This document shows, one piece after another, positions 8,513-16,455 of a DNA stretch of 36,151 bases; the stretch's first letter is position 1; the number at the start of each line of letters is the position of its first letter. The translations under genes and the position numbers were made by a program. Under the pieces are notes generated by a model. That model was not told the origin of the DNA. It saw nothing but the letters and a program-made list of their open reading frames with translations, and did no database searches. Source of the DNA: JBCDAP01 sp038747915 (GTDB lineage Bacteria; Planctomycetota; Phycisphaerae; Phycisphaerales; UBA1924); NCBI GenBank assembly GCA_038747915.1, contig JBCDJJ010000034.1:1-36151 (forward strand). Direction: 5' to 3'.

Positions 8513-9292
8513 TTACTGATTGCAGTTAGGAGTATTGGGGCACGCATCCCTGGCCCACATCACATCCGGATTGCCATATGTTGTCTCGATCGAGTTGCTT
8601 GTTCCTGGGCTTCCGCATTCAACTTGCCAAGTGAATTGCGACTGGCCGGTTGGGCAGCCGCTGCATTGATTCGGATCATGTGGGTTATCGATATAGATAC
8701 CTTGGAGGTACAAGGTATGTTCTGTGACGATCTGCCGCCGCTCATTGGTTTGCGTGACGTGAACAAACCCTTCTTGGCATATTGCTAATCCGAGGCTGAA
8801 GCTCTGGGATGCGGGATTGACCGTTGGGCTATTATTTGGATCAAAGGCGTTTTCTATCTGTTGCTCAAGAGCGGTCTGACAGGGTATCGGGTTATCATAA
8901 AATGTGTGTTCAATTCTACGTCCTTGGTCGAAGCTGAAGCTCAAATTCTCGCACCGAGGATCATCGGGTGTGGTCGGGGGACAGAGACACGGGCATTCGG
9001 TGCAGTCAATTCGCTCGAGAATTGTCAGCACTTCATCCGGGAGGTCTTCCGGCACGCCGATGGAGTCATCTCGCGAGCAGTTGGTCGTTTGAACCAGGCA
9101 CCAAGGGCTATTGCATGGATCGATCGGCGGAGAGCAGGTGCCGCAATCTCCAATTGCTGTATTGTTGCAATCCTGGGTCGCGGCCTCATCAGGAAAACCT
9201 GACGCGACCACAGCAGATGATGCATTCATAAACAAAATCAATACCAATAACACCGCCTGTCGATTGAAAGCCCGAGCTAGTGCGCGTGGCAT
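8513..9292 (-). CDS. Secreted cysteine-rich protein, unknown
   Basis: About 259 residues when started at ATG 9292: a basic N-terminus (MPRALARAFNR), a hydrophobic AVLLVLILFM and a cleavage region near ASSAVVASG. The mature part carries about 20 cysteines, dense in the first third (CGTCSPPIDPC, CTECPCLCPP) and again near the end (CSGCP, CPNTPNC), suggesting disulfides and an extracellular location. I recognise no family. The frame extends to a GTG at 9343; neither start has a convincing Shine-Dalgarno, so the N-terminus is uncertain. It is the first gene after the strong promoter at 9382-9409 and lies 29 bases ahead of the lamin-tail gene. Base composition and codon use are AT-richer than in the neighbouring housekeeping genes. 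Confidence 0.7.
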   Translation of the reverse strand: MPRALARAFNRQAVLLVLILFMNASSAVVASGFPDEAATQDCNNTAIGDCGTCSPPIDPCNSPWCLVQTTNCSRDDSIGVPEDLPDEVLTILERIDCTECPCLCPPTTPDDPRCENLSFSFDQGRRIEHTFYDNPIPCQTALEQQIENAFDPNNSPTVNPASQSFSLGLAICQEGFVHVTQTNERRQIVTEHTLYLQGIYIDNPHDPNQCSGCPTGQSQFTWQVECGSPGTSNSIETTYGNPDVMWARDACPNTPNCNQ

Positions 9293-9381
9293 CAGGCGCG
9301 TCGAGACTGCGAGAGAGCTTTGTAGCACTTTGAAGTACTCCACTTCTTATTCATTAAGATTGATCTCGATCGATAATGCAT

Positions 9382-9409
9382 ATTATAAGAATTGTCCGCT
9401 CTTTGACAA
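9382..9409 (-). promoter_or_regulatory. Near-consensus sigma70 promoter of the secreted-protein cluster
   Basis: On the minus strand TTGTCA (9404-9409) and a perfect TATAAT (9382-9387) are 16 bases apart. Transcription would begin near 9375 and read into the Cys-rich, lamin-tail and Ig-like genes. It is the best promoter match in the window. Confidence 0.75.
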
Positions 9410-9957
9410 TGACTCGTACCTGAGACATGTTCAGGAGACAGGGTGTGCAATCTAATTTTTTGGTGCAATCATCATCTGGCGTTCTACCGATATACTACAA
9501 GTATCATATGATGCATACTTATACGAATACAATACCACGCCGGATGACGTCTCCAGCAGATAAAAAACGTCAATTCAAGAGAATGTGCTGATCCCTCATT
9601 GGCGAGCCACATCTGGGCACCCGGTCGGATTATTTGCGGGAAAATCGAGCTGCTTTCCGGCTGAATAACACAAAGTTGTGCATCACGTCGAACTGATTAC
9701 GTTGTCATCGTGAAACCGTGTCTATTAGCCACAATTATGTGTGATCGCAGTTTGTCGGCACACACCACTACTTGGCGTGTCCGGCGACCGAGGGCATTGA
9801 GCCCGCAGCTTCTCTGCTCTGAGGCGCGCACGCGCTTAGCAGATCCCAGGAGAGACTCGGATCGAATGCGTTGACCGTCTCAGTAGGAGGATGCGGTCCA
9901 GTCGGCACCGCCCTTGGGCGGCGTATGCCACGCGTCAATCGCTGACACGCGATGCAG
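9410..9957. other. AT-rich intergenic stretch without a credible gene
   Basis: No reading frame here has a start signal or protein-like content. Seen in it: a 22-base imperfect dyad at 9499-9520 built around the perfect palindrome ATCATATGAT (9503-9512), about 95 bases upstream of the cluster promoter and so a possible regulator site; and a G/C hairpin at 9908-9921 behind tRNA-Tyr. It marks the right edge of the AT-richer island. Confidence 0.6.
9908..9921 (-). terminator. Possible hairpin behind tRNA-Tyr
   Basis: CCGCCC-TT-GGGCGG is a perfect dyad 36 bases past the 3' end of tRNA-Tyr. There is no T tract, so termination or 3' processing is only suggested. Confidence 0.3.
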
Positions 9958-10040
9958 TGGGCGTGGAGGGATTCGAACCCCCGAAGGCGAAAGCCAGCAG
10001 ATTTACAGTCTGCCCCCGTTGGCCACTTGGGTACACGCCC
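9958..10040 (-). tRNA. tRNA-Tyr (GTA)
   Basis: Read on the minus strand: acceptor GGGCGTG pairs with CACGCCC, discriminator A at 9958. The anticodon stem GCAGA/TCTGC encloses loop CTGTAAA with anticodon GTA. A long variable arm (GGC-TTTC-GCC) is present as expected for a type II tRNA-Tyr. The T arm contains TTCGAAT. The 83-base gene has no encoded CCA. Confidence 0.95.
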
Positions 10041-10087
10041 GGATGAGTTGTCGCACCGGCGGGCAGGCCCGGCCGGCACGGGCCGCC

Positions 10088-10116
10088 ATGATAGCCCGGC
10101 GCCTCGGGTGGGTCAG
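10088..10116 (-). promoter_or_regulatory. Promoter of tRNA-Tyr
   Basis: CTGACC (10111-10116) and TATCAT (10088-10093) are 17 bases apart on the minus strand. The start would lie near 10081, about 40 bases before the mature tRNA. It sits immediately behind sixA. Confidence 0.5.
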
Positions 10117-10126
10117 TCGGTGGGGG

Positions 10127-10633
10127 TCAGTCGGGAGCACGGAACGCGGCGCGGAGGGCCCAGCACGGGGCGGTGCCCGCCCGCTCGAGCGCGAAGCATT
10201 CACCGGTCCGCACGCGGGGGAGCTCGGCTGTTGGCCCCGCGCTCAGGGCAGCGATCACCGAGGCGAGGTGCGGCTGATGCGAGACGAGGGCCACCCGCAC
10301 GCCAGGTGGGCCATTCTGGTGATCGGCGTGCTCGGCCAGCTCGTCGGCGAGGTCGACGATCCGCCCGGCCCAGGAACTGAGCGCCAGTGCATCGGTCGTC
10401 TCGACATCCAGGGTGCATGCCTCGGCGATCGCCTCGGCTGTTTGCTGACACCGCGTCGCGGGGCTCGAGAGGATCCGCTCGGGTCGCCACGCCTCATCGC
10501 CAGCGAGCACCTCGGCGAGCCAGCTCGCCTGCCGCTCGCCGCGGGGCGCGAGTGCGCGGTCCACATCGAGCCCGGTCGGGGACTCTGGATTCGCCTTGGC
10601 GTGGCGGATCAGCAGGAGCTTGGGTGCGATCAC
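10127..10633 (-). CDS. sixA: SixA-type phosphohistidine phosphatase
   Basis: A 168-residue histidine phosphatase of the RHG superfamily. The N-terminus carries LLLIRHAKA with nucleophile His11, then LAPRGERQA, the conserved ILSSPATRCQQTAE and a second catalytic-type His in LVSHQPHL. The size and order fit SixA, which removes phosphate from histidine on phosphotransfer proteins; with no Hpt or PTS gene nearby the target here is unknown. The start is GTG, with no Shine-Dalgarno but a TACGAT hexamer six bases upstream, so it may also have its own leaderless transcript. It lies 21 bases behind the DUF985 gene on the same strand. Confidence 0.88.
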   Translation of the reverse strand: MIAPKLLLIRHAKANPESPTGLDVDRALAPRGERQASWLAEVLAGDEAWRPERILSSPATRCQQTAEAIAEACTLDVETTDALALSSWAGRIVDLADELAEHADHQNGPPGVRVALVSHQPHLASVIAALSAGPTAELPRVRTGECFALERAGTAPCWALRAAFRAPD

Positions 10634-10639
10634 GCGACG

Positions 10640-10645
10640 ATCGTA
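10640..10645 (-). promoter_or_regulatory. Leaderless-type -10 box for sixA
   Basis: TACGAT (TAnnnT) ends six bases before the GTG start at 10633. This spacing puts the transcription start on the start codon. No Shine-Dalgarno is present. Confidence 0.4.
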
Positions 10646-10654
10646 CGTGACGGA

Positions 10655-11134
10655 TCACTCCGCCATCTCGAAATCATCGAACTCGAAGCCCGGCGCCACG
10701 ACACAGCCCACGAGCGTGTACCCGTGCGCGCCGCCCTCGATCGGTGCTGCGGCCTGCCACATCCCCGGTGGCACCACCAGTTGGAACGAGTCCGGTGGGC
10801 CGGGCCCGAGCCGTGCGGCGAGTCGGTCGGCGCCGCCGGGTGAGTCCGCGATCCCGAGCCGAAGCGGGTCGCCCGCGTGCCAGAGCCACAGCTCCTCCGA
10901 CCGCACGCGGTGCGGGCGCGAGCGGTGCCCCGCGGGCAGCAGGAAGAGAATGCACGTGCATGCGGCACGGTCGCCGGGGTAGGCCGATGGTGCTGGGAGC
11001 GCATCCGCTGGCACCACCACATCGCTCTTGTGGGTCTGGCGGTAGTACCCACCTTCGGGGTGCGGGGCGAGGGCGAGGCGATCGATCAGCGCGCGGGCCT
11101 CGGCGTTCGGCGGCGGTGGGGGTGGTGTGGCCAC
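10655..11134 (-). CDS. DUF985 (Cupin_5) family protein
   Basis: A 159-residue cupin of the DUF985 family (yeast YML079w type). Family marks: ALIDRLALAPHPEGGYYRQTH near the N-terminus, CILFLLPAGHRSRPHRVRSEELWLWHAGDPL forming the cupin core, and GYTLVGCVVAPGFEFDDFEMAE at the C-terminus. The biochemical role of the family is not established; a metal- or sugar-binding beta-barrel is expected. The frame is open up to ATG 11212, which would overlap the rpiA start. I prefer GTG 11134 because a TACGGT box lies seven bases upstream and the extra residues are not family-like; GTG 11143 is also possible. It is divergent from rpiA and followed by sixA at 20 bases. Confidence 0.85.
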   Translation of the reverse strand: MATPPPPPPNAEARALIDRLALAPHPEGGYYRQTHKSDVVVPADALPAPSAYPGDRAACTCILFLLPAGHRSRPHRVRSEELWLWHAGDPLRLGIADSPGGADRLAARLGPGPPDSFQLVVPPGMWQAAAPIEGGAHGYTLVGCVVAPGFEFDDFEMAE

Positions 11135-11141
11135 TTGGGTC

Positions 11142-11147
11142 ACCGTA
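11142..11147 (-). promoter_or_regulatory. Leaderless-type -10 box for the DUF985 gene
   Basis: TACGGT ends seven bases before GTG 11134. There is no Shine-Dalgarno. It supports the short start. Confidence 0.35.
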
Positions 11148-11198
11148 CGACACGCACCGTGTCGATGCCCGCGATTTGTCGGCCCGCCATCGATCGGG

Positions 11199-11204
11199 TC
11201 TACT
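11199..11204 (+). promoter_or_regulatory. Leaderless-type -10 box for rpiA
   Basis: TCTACT (four of six to TATAAT) ends six bases before ATG 11211, again with no Shine-Dalgarno. It is weaker than the other examples in the window. Confidence 0.3.
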
Positions 11205-11210
11205 CGTGCC

Positions 11211-11891
11211 ATGCCAGAGACCGACCCGCTCGCTCACGCCGCCATCGAACCGATCACGCCGGAGATCACCGTCGGCCTCGGCACGGGCCGCACCGCGACG
11301 CGGGTTATTCGTCTGCTCGCTGATCGCGCCTCAGCGGGGCGGTTCAACGGTGTGTGTGTGGCGACGAGCGAGGCGTCGGCTCGGCTGGCGCGCCAGCTCG
11401 GGCTGACTGTCGCGGCGATGCAGACGATGACTCAGGTGGACTATCTGTTTGACGGCGCCGACGAGATCGACAACGAGCTGCGCATGATCAAGGGCGGCGG
11501 CGGCGCGATGACCCGCGAGAAGATCGTCGCGTGGGCTGCGGCTAAGCGTGTGTACCTGGTTCAGCGGCGCAAGGTGGTCGACCGCCTGGGGCAGAGCTTC
11601 CGGCTGCCGATCGAGGTGCTGCAGTTCGGCCTGTCCTTTGTGCGGATGCAGCTCGAGCGGGAGGGGCTCGAGCCGATCGTCCGGGCCGACGAGTCGGGCG
11701 TGGTGCTGACCGATCAGAGCCACTGCATCTTGGATGTGAAGCTGCCCGAGGGTGTCGACCTCGTTCGGTTGGCGGCGCACGTCGACGGCATCCCCGGCGT
11801 GGTGGGCCATGGCCTGTTTCTCAATGAAGCGGACGAAGTGCTGATCGAGGACGAGGAATCGGACCAGATCGAGCGGTTGACGCGGCGCTAG
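11211..11891 (+). CDS. rpiA: Ribose-5-phosphate isomerase A
   Basis: A 226-residue enzyme interconverting ribose 5-phosphate and ribulose 5-phosphate in the pentose phosphate pathway. Seen: the phosphate loop GLGTGRTATR, VATSEASARLA, the catalytic DGADEID, KGGGGAMTREK with the conserved Lys and Glu, and the C-terminal LPEGVDLVRLAAHVDGIPGVVGHGLF. The phosphate loop normally reads GTGST; here Ser is replaced by Arg, an uncommon change next to the active site. ATG 11211 is preferred over the open frame from 11127 because the protein fold begins here. It converges on the threonylcarbamoyl-AMP synthase gene, with a family B repeat between the two stop codons. Confidence 0.93.
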   Translation: MPETDPLAHAAIEPITPEITVGLGTGRTATRVIRLLADRASAGRFNGVCVATSEASARLARQLGLTVAAMQTMTQVDYLFDGADEIDNELRMIKGGGGAMTREKIVAWAAAKRVYLVQRRKVVDRLGQSFRLPIEVLQFGLSFVRMQLEREGLEPIVRADESGVVLTDQSHCILDVKLPEGVDLVRLAAHVDGIPGVVGHGLFLNEADEVLIEDEESDQIERLTRR

Positions 11892-11921
11892 CGACTTCTT
11901 CGCCCGCGAGTGGTCATCGGC

Positions 11922-12004
11922 GGTGGTGGGATCGTCTCGCTTCCCAGGGCCGACTGCAGGACATCCGGGGCGAATGTTCGTGGGAGCGAGACGCTCCCAC
12001 CACC
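11922..12004. repeat. Palindromic repeat doublet, family B
   Basis: The right unit is intact: GTGGGAGCG, AGA, CGCTCCCAC at 11980-12000, preceded by GGGGCGAATGTTC. The left unit (11922-11945) is the inverted copy with one substitution and one inserted T. Together they make a long inverted repeat around about 36 bases, filling the spacer between the convergent rpiA and threonylcarbamoyl-AMP synthase genes. Confidence 0.85.
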
Positions 12005-12036
12005 GCACCGTTGGGCGAGTGCCTCCATGTGGTATC

Positions 12037-13014
12037 TCAGTGAACCATGCTCGCGGCGCGCACGATGCGGTCGCGGACATGGGGCGGGAGTGCTTCGAGA
12101 TCGATGAACAGGTGGATCTCACCGGTGTGGTGCGCACCGGCGAGCTCGTCGGCGCGACGCAGCGTGTCGTACCACATCGGTTCGAGTTCGCCCGCATCGC
12201 TGGGCAGCGTGAGCACCCGGTTCGCATCAACACCTGAGACGACGCGATCGGTGAGATAGATGGTTGATCCGGAGTCCTCCTCGATGACACGATCGAGCGC
12301 GGCGTGATCGTGGAGGTGCAGGACGGCGCGCGTCGGGGCGTAGTGGGTTGACTGGGTGCCGGGCGAGCGGGCCGGTTTGGTGGTGGGCGTGGAGGTGCCT
12401 GTGTCGAGCAGGACCTCGGTGCTGAGTGCCTTGGTGAGTTCGGGCGCGCCCACCACGCCGGCCCTCAGGATGCGCGGCGGTTCGGCTGTGGCATCGATGA
12501 CGGTGCTCTCGATGCCGCGAGCGCACGGTCCACCGTCGAGCACCGGCACGGCCTCGTTGTAGTCCTGCTCCACGTGCTCGGCGCGGGTTGGGCTGATGCG
12601 CGTGCTCGGGTTCGCGCTCGGGCCGACCACCGGCGTGCCGGCGCGGTCGATCAGGTCGAGCGCGACGGGGTGGTCGGGCATCCGCACCGCGACGGTGTGG
12701 CCGTCGCCGGTGACAACACCGGGGATCATCGGCCCCTTGGGCACCACAAGGGTGAGCGGGCCGGGCCAGAACGTGGCCGCGAGGAGGTGCGCGCGATCGG
12801 GCCAGGCGCCAGCGACGAGCGACCGTGCCATCTCCACCGATGACACATGCACGATCAGTGGGTTGTGGTTCGGACGACCCTTGATGTCGAAGACCTTGGC
12901 GACCGCACCCGCATCGAGGGCAGACGCGCCGAGCCCGTAGACCGTCTCGGTCGGAAACGCGACGACACCACCCGACCAGATGAGTTCGAGGGCCTGCTCG
13001 ATGGTCACGCGCAT
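12037..13014 (-). CDS. tsaC: L-threonylcarbamoyladenylate synthase, long Sua5 form
   Basis: A 325-residue enzyme that makes threonylcarbamoyl-AMP from threonine, bicarbonate and ATP for t6A37 modification of ANN-decoding tRNAs; cytoplasmic. The YrdC domain fills residues 1-200: GGVVAFPTETVYGLG, KGRPNHNPLIVHV, FWPGPLTLV, VAVRMPDHP, GPSANPSTRISPT and the closing RGIESTVID and ILRAGVV. A Sua5-type C-terminal domain follows after a linker containing PGTQSTHYAP, hence the length. Start ATG 13014 lacks a Shine-Dalgarno but has TATGGT six bases upstream. It is 51 bases behind the TolC-like gene on the same strand. Confidence 0.92.
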   Translation of the reverse strand: MRVTIEQALELIWSGGVVAFPTETVYGLGASALDAGAVAKVFDIKGRPNHNPLIVHVSSVEMARSLVAGAWPDRAHLLAATFWPGPLTLVVPKGPMIPGVVTGDGHTVAVRMPDHPVALDLIDRAGTPVVGPSANPSTRISPTRAEHVEQDYNEAVPVLDGGPCARGIESTVIDATAEPPRILRAGVVGAPELTKALSTEVLLDTGTSTPTTKPARSPGTQSTHYAPTRAVLHLHDHAALDRVIEEDSGSTIYLTDRVVSGVDANRVLTLPSDAGELEPMWYDTLRRADELAGAHHTGEIHLFIDLEALPPHVRDRIVRAASMVH

Positions 13015-13020
13015 CGAGGG

Positions 13021-13026
13021 ACCATA
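13021..13026 (-). promoter_or_regulatory. Leaderless-type -10 box for the t6A synthase gene
   Basis: TATGGT (five of six if A4 is relaxed; TAnnnT) ends exactly six bases before ATG 13014, with no Shine-Dalgarno between. Confidence 0.45.
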
Positions 13027-13065
13027 CTGAGCTGTGGCTGCGCGGGCTGGTGTGGCCGCGACCGA

Positions 13066-14865
13066 TCACCAGCTCGGCGAGATGTTGCCCGGGTAGTCGG
13101 GCACCACCACCGCGATCCGGTTGCGCTCGAGCGCGGTGCCCTGCGCGGCGTACAGATCGGAGATCGAGATGTTGTAGTCCGCGAGCGCGTTGATCTCGTT
13201 GATCTCGGCGATGGCCAGTGCTTCCTGACGCGTGAACTTGAGGTCGAGGAAGTCGGGTGTGAGCGACTGTGTGGTTTCCTCGAGCACCTCGAGCGTCCGC
13301 AGGTTCTCGGTGGCGGCGAGACGCGTGGTCCGCGCCTGCTCGATGAGGCGGTAGTTCGTCTGGATGTTTCGGAGTGACGCTTTCACCTCGCCCACCGCGT
13401 TCTGCACCGCGGCCCGGTAGTTGACGACCTCTTGGAGGCGGCCGAGCTGAGCCGCACGTGCTGCCGCCTCGTCGGCACGGTTGCCGATCGCCTGCTCGAA
13501 TTGGAGCCCGAGCGCCAGGTCGACGAAGCCCGCCTCGGCGACATCGCCGTAGGCATCGCCGAGGTCACCCCCGAGACCGTTGAAACGGGCCTGGAAGGTC
13601 AGGTCGAGCGCGGGCAGGCGCGCGTTGTCGGCGAGCAGTTGTTCGATGGACGCATCGTCGATGCTCAGGATCGCTGAGGCGATGTCGGGCCGGTGGGCCA
13701 GAGCTGCGGTGATCGAGTCGAGCACGGAGAACTGGATCGGCTCGGCCGGCGGCACGTCGAGCGGCAGCAGCAGCACCTCTGAGCCGATGGTGAACGCATC
13801 ATTGTTGATCAGCAGTTTCAGCTCGTCCGACGCGAGGCGAAGCTCGTTCTGGGCCACGATCACGTTGCCGCGCCGATCCTCGACGGTGGCGACCGCATCG
13901 GAGAACTCGGCGGGACGAACGTCGAACTCGCGGCGGGCCTCGAGCACATCCCGCGTCTCGATGCCGCGATCGAGCAGCCGCTGCTGCACCTGCAGGATGC
14001 GATACGCCGCGTAGAGCCGCCAGTAGGCTGTCTCGACGCCGCGCACGGTGTTGATCAACTGCTGACGAAGGCTCTGGATCGCGGTGCGCTCGGTGTTCTG
14101 GGCGAGGCGCACCTGGGCGAGAGCGACGTCGGAGCCGAAGCCCTCGAGCAGCGGCTGGGCCACATCGATCTCGATGAACGCTTCGTTCGCGGGGTCGGGT
14201 GAGAACGCGGCGCCGGGTGTCTCGTTGTCGATATAGGTCGAGCCCTGGCTGATCTCGATGGCACCGCCGGAGATCAGGTTGCGCCGGACGCCGGTCTCAT
14301 AGGCGACCGATTGCGAGAGCTGCGCCGGGTTTCCCACGGGGATGCCGTTCACCACGGGCACGATCGAGGGTTGATCGATGGCGTTCCAGGCGAAGTCGGC
14401 GAAGAACACCCAGTCGAAGGCGGCCTGAGCCTCGATCACCTGTGCCCCGGAGATGGCGGGGGTCAGCCGGGCCGACTGCACCGCCAGGTTGGACTCGACC
14501 GACGCCGCGACCGCCTGCTCGAGCGCGAGGGCGAAGGCGCCCGAGTCGGCGTGGCCGAGCAGGTCAACGCCGGCGTCGGCGGTGCCGGGGACGTACGAGT
14601 CGGGGCCGGCCATCCGCTCGAGTTCGGTCCGGCGTTCTGGTGTGAAGCCCAGGTCATCCTGGGGTGGGCGGGGCACCGTCCGCGGCTCGGGGAACTGCTG
14701 GGCCTCGCGAAGCTCACGCTGCGCGGAGTCCACGATCGACTGCCGCAGTTCCTGGGTCGAGGCGAACTGGACATCACTCACGCACCCGCCGGTGGCGAGC
14801 ACGCAGGCGAGGAGGGCACTGGCCGACGAAACATGAGCGGGGGCGGATCGCGACGATGGAGACAC
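13066..14865 (-). CDS. TolC-family outer membrane protein
   Basis: A 599-residue outer membrane factor-type protein: long alternating helices and two repeats, as in TolC/OEP exit ducts for efflux pumps or type I secretion. Seen: an N-terminal hydrophobic leader ending LATGGC (Cys28), so it is probably lipidated as many OMFs are; LEQAVAASVESNLAVQSARLTP at the start of repeat one; DVAQPLLEGFGSDVALAQVRLAQN; and FEQAIGNRADEAAARAAQLGRLQE in repeat two. The frame is open to 15171, but GTG 14865 has AAGGAG six bases upstream and begins the signal peptide, which decides the start. No inner-membrane pump or adaptor gene is nearby. It is divergent from the SH3-like gene. Confidence 0.85.
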   Translation of the reverse strand: MSPSSRSAPAHVSSASALLACVLATGGCVSDVQFASTQELRQSIVDSAQRELREAQQFPEPRTVPRPPQDDLGFTPERRTELERMAGPDSYVPGTADAGVDLLGHADSGAFALALEQAVAASVESNLAVQSARLTPAISGAQVIEAQAAFDWVFFADFAWNAIDQPSIVPVVNGIPVGNPAQLSQSVAYETGVRRNLISGGAIEISQGSTYIDNETPGAAFSPDPANEAFIEIDVAQPLLEGFGSDVALAQVRLAQNTERTAIQSLRQQLINTVRGVETAYWRLYAAYRILQVQQRLLDRGIETRDVLEARREFDVRPAEFSDAVATVEDRRGNVIVAQNELRLASDELKLLINNDAFTIGSEVLLLPLDVPPAEPIQFSVLDSITAALAHRPDIASAILSIDDASIEQLLADNARLPALDLTFQARFNGLGGDLGDAYGDVAEAGFVDLALGLQFEQAIGNRADEAAARAAQLGRLQEVVNYRAAVQNAVGEVKASLRNIQTNYRLIEQARTTRLAATENLRTLEVLEETTQSLTPDFLDLKFTRQEALAIAEINEINALADYNISISDLYAAQGTALERNRIAVVVPDYPGNISPSW

Positions 14866-14971
14866 GCGGACTCCTTGGGTGTGTGGGGTGCTCGCATGTG
14901 GAGCTGACTGGGGTGGATAAGATAGTAAGCGGCAACTCGCCACGACGCTCGCACCGCAGGAGGTTCGCACG

Positions 14972-16318
14972 ATGCGATGGACAACCCCAGGGCCACGCCA
15001 ATGGATGGCGATCGCCGCGATGATTCTCGGTGTGCTCACCGCTTCGCCGGCACACGCGCAGGCACTCGAGCCGTTTGAGTCACGATGGGTCGTCGTCGAG
15101 CAGGAGGACACCCTCCTGCGCTCGGGTGCAGCCCCCGCGTGGTACCCGGTGGCCTCGCTCGGTGCGGGCACGCCGCTGCTCGCTGAGGGCCGGGTCGGCG
15201 AGGACTGGCTCCACGTGGCCTACCCCCCTGGCACGCCGGCGGTTGTCGTCATCCGCGAGGGTGCGCTCGATGAAGAGGCCAACGAGGTCGAGTTGGTCGC
15301 CCGTTCGTTCCTTCGTGCCTTCAACGCGGAGCGGGGGGGCACGCCCTTCCGCAACCTGCTCCCGGATCGGCCGTTGTCGATCGGGGATCGACTGCCCTTT
15401 GTCGAGCCTCTCAGGGACAGCATCGGCGCCACCGTGGGCTACATCGTCGAAGCGCCGCCAGAGGCCCGCGGCTACGTGCTCGCGGCCCAGGTGCGTCCCG
15501 CGACGGTGCCGGAGGCGGAAGCCTTTGACCGTGCCCGTTCTGCAGCGATGCCCGAGCAGAACGAGCCATCAACCGACAACACCGATGCCCAGGGCGGCAC
15601 AGCCGATCCCGACGGCCAGACCGATGGTGACGATCAGCCGGAAACCGAGCCCGGCCAAAGTGCGCCAGCCGGTGATTCGGACGATGCCGAGACCCCGCAG
15701 CCCGGACCTGAGCCTGGTCTTGGGCCGCGCACCACCGATCAGTCCGAGCTGATCATGCAGGAGGACCCGCTCATCGCGGAGCTCGATGCCCTCGACGCGG
15801 CGTTCGAGCGCGTCCAGGCGCAGTCGGTCGTTGAGGGCGAGTTCACCGAGCTTGCAGCCCGGTACCGCGCGCTCGGTGAGCGTGCTGCGGCCGAGTCACC
15901 CGAGACCACCCGCCTCCCAGCGTACGCCGAGACCCGTGCCGCGGTGCTCGACCTGCGTGCCGAGGTGCAGTCGCAAACCCGCCGTGCCGCTGAGCTTCGC
16001 GCCGAAGCGGAGCGTTGGGCGCGCGGCGAGCGGGCCACGACGTCCGAGCCGCCGAGCGGGTATCGCCTGGTGGGGGTGTTGACCGCGTCCGCGATCTACA
16101 CCGGTGCGGAGGCGGCCTTGCCGCTGCTCTATCGGGTGCAATCGAGCGACGCCCGGGTCCGTCTCACGCTCGCCTACGTCCGCCCGCCCGAGGGCGAGAC
16201 GCTCGATGACCTGCTCGGCCAGACAGTCGGCGTTCGCGACGGCACGGTCTTGATGGAAACGGGCCGAGTGCCGATCGTGGAGGCGGACGCGATCGAGGTG
16301 CTGGGCGGCATCGAGTAG
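14972..16318 (+). CDS. Secreted protein with SH3-like N-terminal domain, unknown
   Basis: 448 residues. The signal peptide is residues 1-30, ending SPAHA-QA. About 38-175 reads as two SH3-like barrels: WVVVEQEDTLLRSGAAPAWYPVASL, then GTPLLAEGRVGEDWLHVAYPPG, then GDRLPFVEPLRDSIGATVGYIVEAP. Residues 190-255 are an acidic, Pro/Gln/Asp-rich linker. After it comes a helical stretch (about 265-350, coiled-coil-like, rich in Ala, Glu and Arg), and the end (about 360-448) returns to beta structure with YRLVGVLTAS and YVRPPEGETLDDLLGQTVGV. The layout suggests a periplasmic envelope-binding protein; no enzyme motif is seen. AGGAGG (14958-14963) sits eight bases before ATG. TAAGAT at 14918-14923 could be its -10 box. 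Confidence 0.75.
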   Translation: MRWTTPGPRQWMAIAAMILGVLTASPAHAQALEPFESRWVVVEQEDTLLRSGAAPAWYPVASLGAGTPLLAEGRVGEDWLHVAYPPGTPAVVVIREGALDEEANEVELVARSFLRAFNAERGGTPFRNLLPDRPLSIGDRLPFVEPLRDSIGATVGYIVEAPPEARGYVLAAQVRPATVPEAEAFDRARSAAMPEQNEPSTDNTDAQGGTADPDGQTDGDDQPETEPGQSAPAGDSDDAETPQPGPEPGLGPRTTDQSELIMQEDPLIAELDALDAAFERVQAQSVVEGEFTELAARYRALGERAAAESPETTRLPAYAETRAAVLDLRAEVQSQTRRAAELRAEAERWARGERATTSEPPSGYRLVGVLTASAIYTGAEAALPLLYRVQSSDARVRLTLAYVRPPEGETLDDLLGQTVGVRDGTVLMETGRVPIVEADAIEVLGGIE

Positions 16319-16455
16319 CGCCGACAGGAGCTGCCAACCCGGTTCCGAAGATCGTTTTGTGGTCGTGCTTGGAGCACCGGCGATCGGTCCGTAGGGTTGT
16401 GGATGCATGGAGGGGCCGCGAGCACCGGCGAGGTGCCCGCACAGCGAGATCTGCG

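Noticed and set aside
9768..10079. Minus-strand frame covering tRNA-Tyr
   Set aside because: It includes the complete tRNA and has no protein-like features.
14865..15171. N-terminal extension of the TolC-like protein
   Set aside because: It overlaps the divergent SH3-like gene and lacks a start signal, while GTG 14865 has AAGGAG and begins the signal peptide.
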